A DNA stretch of 64,000 nucleotides from Branchiostoma floridae (Eukaryota; Chordata; Leptocardii; Amphioxiformes; Branchiostomatidae): positions 13,800,001 to 13,864,000 of the forward strand of contig NC_049984.1 in NCBI RefSeq assembly GCF_000003815.2, read 5' to 3'. Shown here piece by piece: positions 59,816-64,000 of this stretch. Numbering within the stretch: the first letter of the stretch is position 1; every line of letters begins with the position of its first letter. Both the position numbers and the translations under genes were made by a program. The notes under the pieces were generated by a model. It did no database searches, was not told the origin of the DNA, and was given only the letters and a program-made list of their open reading frames with translations.

Positions 59816-62511
59816 CTTCTTCTCCTAGTGATCAAGCATGCCAGAAAACCGACTTTTTAGGGGTCTTTTTTTTCGTAAATCGCCAAAACGAAGAGGTTTT
59901 CAGACGCTTGCCGAGTAAACCTAATGTTTCTTCAAACTCTGAAGGTTCAAAGTCGTCTGATGTGGGTATTTGTGTGCCAACATTCGGCTTGCCTCGCAGT
60001 AATCCTAAGAGTGGTATTCTACGGGACACTCCGAGTCCAGCTTTCCTCCACTGTGTGAATGGGGATCAGATGTTAATAGGATTTAGGGAAGACCCCTTAT
60101 TGAGGAAAGACGGGACGGGTCGTGTGTAATCCCGCAAAGCTAGCTTAAATGGCGTACTGGCGGACACTTGAGAAATGTAGCAAACGGGAACAACACGGAA
60201 AATTTCCCCATTGGACAAAGGCTGAGCTGACATTTCATTTATTGGTTACGACCAGACCAGGCATCTCTGCTATTTCTAATACGTGGTCTAACTAGTGAAG
60301 CAAACAATTATTGTTGACCAGATATTCCGTTAGTCGCTTAAACTACGGTGCATTTATGTACTTACGCTGTGAAATGTTTTTGCACACATATCAAAGTCGT
60401 ATCGGCCTGGTATCCAGTTTATTACATGCAGCACATTGAACAGAAATAGATCTAGTTGCAGGTAGTAGTTGTACGTGTCAACTCTGACAGTTGTTTGGAT
60501 TTACATCCGCTATTTATGCATTCAAGCATTCCGTTTTAGGGCCCGGTTGTGAGGTATAGAAAAAACGTCGACGAGGGTTATTCCCTCAGGCGTCTGGTTG
60601 GTTTTTGACATTTTTGGAAGGCGTTTTTATTGGACTTTCTATTTTGTCTGGTTTCTTTTTGTCCGAAATAATGGGGGGGGGGGGGCAATAAAACGCATAA
60701 CGTAAAAACCAGCCGAATCCTAACTTCAGCTTAGAGAGAAGATTAGGATGGGTTGGGCGATCGCCCCGTTCAGATTGGGCGGTGGAAAGGTTTCTTTTAC
60801 ATCATATCGTTTCGACACAGTCCGACAAACAAGTCTCCGTCACGCCCTCCTGCTGAACCAATCAACGGTGACCAACAAATTCGCTCTCGGAATGTTCCAC
60901 GAAGTTCGATGGGAGGATTCTGTATTTCTACTTTATCTTTAAGCCGAGTTCACTTTCTGTTCATGATGGGGACGTCGTGAATGGTAAACCACAGGCTATG
61001 AGAAACGTTTTCGTCTATGACGGCAGGCTTGATTCTTATATTTAGCAACACTAACCATCTCTTCTCATGTAGACCCTGCAAGGCCTTAAACTTGTCATGG
61101 CACAGTCTATTACAGTGTAGACGAGCTCAGCAAGTTTCCTGTACTAGCTGTCCGTCCCCATCCGGACCACATATCTTTTAATTTAGTCCCAACGCTAATG
61201 TGTTCTAATCGCTATACCTAAAAACAATCAAACAATCACCGGGGGCAGCAAATTCATTTGGATATTTATGAGCGGAATAGGACAAATTGCTATTTGCCAC
61301 GCATATATTTTTTTTAATTCTCGGTCGGATAATTGTGTACATCGATATATCGATATCGTTACTGTTGGCCTTCATATAACATGTTTTGCATACTCCTAGC
61401 CTAGATAGGCATTCAGGGGTACAGTGTCATCTAATATTTGACGACATCCATGCACCTGATGATGACGTCATCGGTGTCTGTGACACTAGTCGACTTTGCC
61501 CCAACGCTGCTTGGATACCGCGCCATCGTACTGTCAGTATTACAATACTGTATATGTGTTTCGCGAAGGAAACTGTATGCTGAACGTTGTCGTTGTGAAG
61601 TTTGAAATTTCAACCCAAGACAAGCAGATTCAATGTAAGCTTGGCGATGGAAGGTCACAACGGCACACTGTGAACCAGCCACCTTGCAGGCGAATGAATG
61701 TTGAAAACAAGTTTAAGCTGATGAGCCCTAACAAAGTCCTCGGCACAAACACTTACTCTGGAGTGGCAGGCTCGTCACAAACACATTAACCCTGCCGTGG
61801 GTAAAATCATGATCCCTTACAGCGCCCCTCAAGCATCAGGCCATAATCCAGCCTGGTTACATTGGCAGAAATCCCTCTTTTCTTCTGCTGTCACCAGGCG
61901 CAGGGATTATGTCCATGGAGACGACAGACGCCCTGGAAACTACCAAACAACTTCCTTGGAGTTGAGTTTTAAGTACTCGCTAAAAGGTTGGGACCATAAG
62001 GTTTAACCAAAACTGTTGAAAAGGGCAATGGGAGACTTAAACTAACAGGTACACTGTGAGGGAAGTGAAGTCACGACGTCGTTAGTTGAAGAAAGGAGCT
62101 GATTCTTGTATTCCTGTGTTTTTCTTAAGCTTTCCACACTTCAGTTAGGGAAGCATTGGGAGCCAAAACGCCGTCCCCTGAGAGAAAACACGTGCATGTC
62201 ACACGCTTCAGTGTCAATGAATGACCCGCAAACATCCCAGAAAATCCGCACACAAGTCCCTGTAGGCATCCCCCGTTTGTTTGGGCACCAGGGATCAGGT
62301 AGCCGGTCGTGTAAGTGATATCAATTAGTGCCATACTTCTGCTCAATGAGAGGAGAATACTGAACGACAAAGGAGAGGAGACAAAACCAACAAACCGACT
62401 GAACAGGCCAATATTTCTTCCTGTCACCGGCTTTTCTTCACCACAAGAGACTCGAGTACTCGCGGCGTAGGACAACATGTACCCGGGCTGCACGATGGGG
62501 TAGTATCGGTC
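59816..62511. other. Intergenic region upstream of the CUB-LDLa gene
   Basis: From 59830 to 60129 both strands are open over about 65-90 codons (+: FRRLPSKPNV...GDQMLIGFRED; -: MSRRIPLLGLLRGKPN...), which may be a repeat remnant or long 5' leader. A G-run is at about 60671-60683. Beyond this I see no gene. Small tandem phrases (GCGATATG.AAAATTGAGAC) lie just to the left at about 59462-59510, inside the first CUB-LDLa intron. Confidence 0.35.
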
Positions 62512-62665
62512 ATGTTCAACTCAATGGGACGGGAGCGGAGGGGACGTGTTTGCGCAAGGTTGGACGGACGGCGCCAAGCGCTGCCGACATGTGGCCGTAA
62601 CCTTCGCCTTCTCTTCTTTCTCGGCTTTGCGGTGTCACTTTGCCAAGGACAGGGACTTCCAACCA
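62512..62665 (+). CDS. Candidate first exon of a secreted or membrane protein (3' part unresolved)
   Basis: The frame from ATG 62512 (a second in-frame ATG is at 62524) gives an arginine-rich start and then NLRLLFFLGFAVSLCQGQG, a good signal-peptide core with a likely cleavage after it. It ends at a strong donor (CCAACCA|GTAAGT). A possible next exon, 63534-63754, begins after ATTGCAG and keeps the phase, reading TARFTHMYVQNTSSGTGEGE and on to a GTAATC donor, but I recognise no domain in it. The gene would continue right of the window. Confidence 0.35.
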
Positions 62666-64000
62666 GTAAGTGTCCGCATCCAATCACATGTAACAAACTA
62701 TAGAATCATTTGTATGATTTGATTCTATGTTCATTGGTTGTGTTTTCTTTTAGACATGGAAACATAATTTTGTTTTTTTTTTTTTCATTTCATTTCGCAC
62801 AGTTATTTGGGTGTTTAGCATTATTCAAGCTGACCGACGAAACTGGCCGCTGATACTATCTTCCAAAAGTTGGTGGGAACAAGAAGAGAACTGAAAATAT
62901 CAGAATAATTTTGCTTTCATCAAAATTGAAGACTACGACAAACTGCTAGCCAGCTGAACTCACAGAAAGCCCCCATTTGTTATCAGCTGTTCATTTTCTA
63001 ACCGTGGCGAAGTTTTCCTTCATGGTTGACGTGCTCTTTGTGACTTGCCTGTCGGGCCTAACGTGTTCTGTATCCGCTCACTTGTGTTTCTTGCTCTTCG
63101 TATCCTAGTTCATACATATCATCCACATGCTTTCAGACAAAATGTTCACCTGAAAATCTATATCTACTTCACACCTGAACAAACTGTAACACTTTGAAGG
63201 CCAAATGTCGTTCACGCTTTTTGCATTGCGTTTCAAGCGGAAAAGAGCGGATGTGTAATACTGATGGCCCAAGAAGGAGCTAACCTTGTACTCACAGCGA
63301 TGATGGTCAATCTAGCTACATATTTCGTCTGTCGTATTTCAAATGGTAATATTCGTGGAACACAACACCGGAGAATTAGGTCCACGTGTTCGGAGTCTTG
63401 AAGTGTGGTAGATATCAAAGGATGATGTTTTCAATTTCCTTGTACAACATGCCGTTTTTATGTCTACGTACATGTATTTCCAAGTCAAAAGATACCAGAA
63501 GCCCCTTGATCTGCCGCTAAATCACACAATTGCAGCAACCGCACGTTTTACTCACATGTATGTCCAGAACACGAGCTCTGGTACGGGGGAAGGGGAGACA
63601 ATACGGTGTTACCACGGATCAATTTTTGACTTGAAGATAAAAGAACAGACGTGCCATCGGTACAACTTTTTGTACATTATACTAGCAGAAAATTGGTTGA
63701 AATATGTGCGTGCGTGCCACATGGTGAAAATCAGAAGGCATGCCAGCAGGACAGGTAATCCGTAAGGACAACAAAATTTCTCAGCGTTTCTAAAGTGTGT
63801 CTTTGGTTCACGTGGGTCTAACTAATAGTGTCAATGTTACACAGTAGTTGGCATGGGTCTGGTAAGGACAAGCTCTCAACACAGTTTAACTCTAATCCTT
63901 CCGTTTGGCGCAAGGCAGACTGAGTAAGGTCGTCATTTCACAAAACGGGTTGACATGTATTGAAGACGTGGAATAGATACACAACTTGAATGAATAGAAA
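62666..64000 (+). other. Possible intron and second exon of the right-edge gene
   Basis: Apart from the open frame at about 63534-63754 described with the candidate first exon, nothing supports a gene. The frame is rich in Cys/His/Arg without a recognised domain and may be chance. Confidence 0.2.

Noticed and set aside
61386-61789. Overlapping + strand frames of 65 and 97 codons
   Set aside because: No domain, no splice sites and no codon pattern to support coding; likely chance.

Overview
The window looks like genomic DNA of an invertebrate deuterostome, most probably a lancelet (Branchiostoma-like). The genes are animal genes with many short introns and GT-AG borders: EXOC2/Sec5, IMPACT, an RGK small GTPase, a CUB/LDLa membrane protein and a Schlafen-like protein. 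The intergenic DNA holds tRNA-derived SINEs, foldback elements and degraded non-LTR retrotransposons. The species call is an inference; no search was run.

Layout from left to right. 1-2.3 kb: 3' part of a multicopy-type ORF with a PIN/FEN-like motif and a C-terminal CXC cysteine cluster, plausibly carried by a mobile element. 4.6-6.1 kb: a Schlafen AlbA_2 gene on the + strand, 5' end unresolved. 7.7-11.6 kb: two carboxylesterase-like paralogues on the + strand, the first without its catalytic-serine half and the second a complete two-exon, 561-residue gene. 11.6-21.9 kb: 21 coding exons of EXOC2 on the - strand. They encode the first 716 codons; the last exons are not found in this window, so the esterases lie either inside a very long EXOC2 intron or at a rearrangement. 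22.8-26.8 kb: IMPACT (11 exons, 317 aa) on the + strand, head-to-head with EXOC2. 27.9-34.5 kb: an RGK-family GTPase on the - strand (5 exons, 501 aa) with an unusual 250-residue repeated N-terminal extension. 37-38 kb: the 3' end of a restriction-like-endonuclease retrotransposon. 39.5-44.4 and 47.9-52.5 kb: two tandem 15-exon paralogues on the - strand, encoding vWA plus two MIB/HERC2 domains and ending in CaaX boxes (CSIM and CSVM). 56.1-59.8 kb: a 7-exon CUB-LDLa type I membrane protein on the - strand. About 62.5 kb: a candidate signal-peptide first exon on the + strand.

Splice models were built by hand. In the complete models (IMPACT, RGK, both vWA genes, CUB-LDLa and the second esterase) every intron phase closes and the coding length is a multiple of three, which is strong internal support. 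The genes do not form a pathway. EXOC2 acts in exocytosis downstream of Ral GTPases, IMPACT acts in translational control, and RGK proteins act in calcium-channel and cytoskeletal control. The vWA pair is the most unusual content: putatively prenylated, intracellular vWA/MIB-HERC2 proteins. The pair also shows an 88-nt identical tract in exon 5 that suggests recent gene conversion, and a decayed copy of exon 3 inside an intron of one gene.
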